A stretch of 6,004 nt of DNA from JAVKFF01 sp040226215 (GTDB lineage: Bacteria > Pseudomonadota > Alphaproteobacteria > DSM-16000 > Inquilinaceae): NCBI GenBank assembly GCA_040226215.1, contig JAVKFF010000103.1:1-6004 (forward strand), read 5' to 3'. The translations under genes and the position numbers were made by a program. Each line of letters opens with the position of its first letter. Position 1 is the first letter of the stretch. Below are positions 5,304-6,004 of this stretch, in pieces. Below the pieces are notes generated by a model. It was given only the letters and a program-made list of their open reading frames with translations, was not told the DNA's origin and searched no databases.

Positions 5304-5312
5304 GCGCCGGCC
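5291..5312 (+). terminator. Hairpin enclosing the pmbA stop codon
   Basis: GGCCGGC (5291-5297) and GCCGGCC (5306-5312) form a perfect 7-bp GC stem. Inside it, GC (5299-5300) can pair with GC (5304-5305), with one C bulged and the TGA stop as the loop. There is no T-tract, and the next gene starts 31 bases later with its own strong ribosome-binding site. It may protect the mRNA or attenuate transcription; full termination is unsupported. Confidence 0.3.
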
Positions 5313-5342
5313 TGGACGAGAACCAAACGGGGAGGAAGAACC

Positions 5343-6004
5343 ATGGCGACCTACGTCCTGGTACACGGCGCCTGGCACACGGGCGATCTGATGGCCAACA
5401 CCACGGCCCCGATCGGCGGCGCCGGCCATACGGTCCACACGCCGACCCTGGCGGGCAACCGGCCGGGGGACTCCAAGCGCACCACCCTGGACGAGGCGAT
5501 CGACTCCCTGGTCGACTACATCCAGGAGAACCGTATCAGTGACGCCGTCCTTGCCGGCCACAGCTATGGCGGCATGGTCATCACCGGCGCCTTCGACCGC
5601 CTGCCGGCAGGCACCATCCGCCGCCTGGTCTACATCAACGCCTTCGTGCCCAATGACGGGGAGAGCCTGGCCTCCATGGCGCCGCCGCCGGTGGCGCAGC
5701 TCTTCAACGACATCGCCGCGGACGATGGCGGCGTGATGCTGCCCTGGCCGATCTGGCGGGAACTCTTCATCAACGATGCCGACGAGGCGGAGGCCAGACG
5801 CGCCTACGAGCAGTTGAACCCGCAGCCGCTGGCCACCTTCAACGACCCGATCCGCCTCAGCCGCAACCCGGCGGCGATGGAGGTGGGCAAGTCGTACATC
5901 AATTGCACAGAGGACACCGCCATGCCGGCGAGCCTGCCCTGGCATCCGCGGCTGTCGGAAAAGCTCGGCCTGTTCCGCCTGGTGCAGTTTGCCGGCAGCC
6001 ACGA
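5343..6004 (+). CDS. Alpha/beta hydrolase, EstC/hydroxynitrile-lyase-like (3' partial)
   Basis: The first 220 codons of a cytoplasmic alpha/beta-fold hydrolase, cut by the window edge. VLVHGAWH (5-12) gives the oxyanion-hole HG. AGHSYGG (71-77) is the nucleophile elbow, with Ser74 as catalytic serine. By comparison with plant hydroxynitrile lyases and the bacterial EstC group, Asp191 in INCTEDTAMP (186-195) is the likely acid, and His220 in AGSH, the last complete codon, the likely base. A helical cap lies at about 105-165. Full-length relatives are about 230-260 residues, so little is missing. Small aryl or alkyl esters are plausible substrates, but cyanohydrin cleavage cannot be excluded. 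GGAGGA (5331-5336) six bases before the ATG fixes the start. It lies 39 bases after pmbA and may share its transcript. No signal peptide is visible. Confidence 0.9.
   Translation, partial: MATYVLVHGAWHTGDLMANTTAPIGGAGHTVHTPTLAGNRPGDSKRTTLDEAIDSLVDYIQENRISDAVLAGHSYGGMVITGAFDRLPAGTIRRLVYINAFVPNDGESLASMAPPPVAQLFNDIAADDGGVMLPWPIWRELFINDADEAEARRAYEQLNPQPLATFNDPIRLSRNPAAMEVGKSYINCTEDTAMPASLPWHPRLSEKLGLFRLVQFAGSH

Overview
The window is GC-rich DNA with dense, strongly GC-biased third codon positions, and every gene I can support is on the + strand. No ribosomal or other taxonomic marker is present. The protein mix (a PmbA/TldE homologue, a DUF6524-type membrane protein, a Bcr/CflA efflux pump and an Rrf2 regulator paired with a thioredoxin-reductase-like flavoprotein) fits a high-GC proteobacterium, most likely an alphaproteobacterium. 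That assignment is inference.

Region 1 (about 49-1500) is a two-gene redox cassette. An Rrf2-family repressor overlaps by 11 bases a thioredoxin-reductase-like FAD protein with a CPYC centre. The only AT-rich stretch of the region, a perfect CATGTAA-N9-TTACATG inverted repeat, covers the predicted -10 region and the regulator's start codon, so autoregulation of a possibly leaderless transcript is likely. The regulator has just two cysteines, Cys32 in the helix-turn-helix and Cys98. This suggests thiol rather than Fe-S sensing. The flavoprotein lacks the usual NADPH-binding glycines. A 15-pair hairpin after its stop codon probably ends or protects the transcript.

Region 2 (1500-2885) is a 12-TM Bcr/CflA drug-efflux transporter. 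Its leader holds a possible 13-codon leader peptide with a good Shine-Dalgarno and a Pro-Pro-Gly near its end, followed by two mutually exclusive hairpins. This resembles a translation-sensing leader but is unproven.

Region 3 (2905-3821) encodes a small four-TM DUF6524-like protein, closely followed by an exported or lipid-anchored protein resembling the allene-oxide-cyclase barrel. Their spacing suggests co-transcription.

Region 4 (3822-6004) holds pmbA (TldE, the partner subunit of the TldD/TldE protease) and, 39 bases on, an alpha/beta hydrolase of the EstC/hydroxynitrile-lyase-like group. The window edge cuts the hydrolase right after its presumed catalytic histidine.

I see no tRNA, rRNA, CRISPR array, insertion sequence, attachment site or origin. 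The most noteworthy parts are the two-Cys Rrf2/flavoprotein cassette with its operator, and the leader of the efflux gene.
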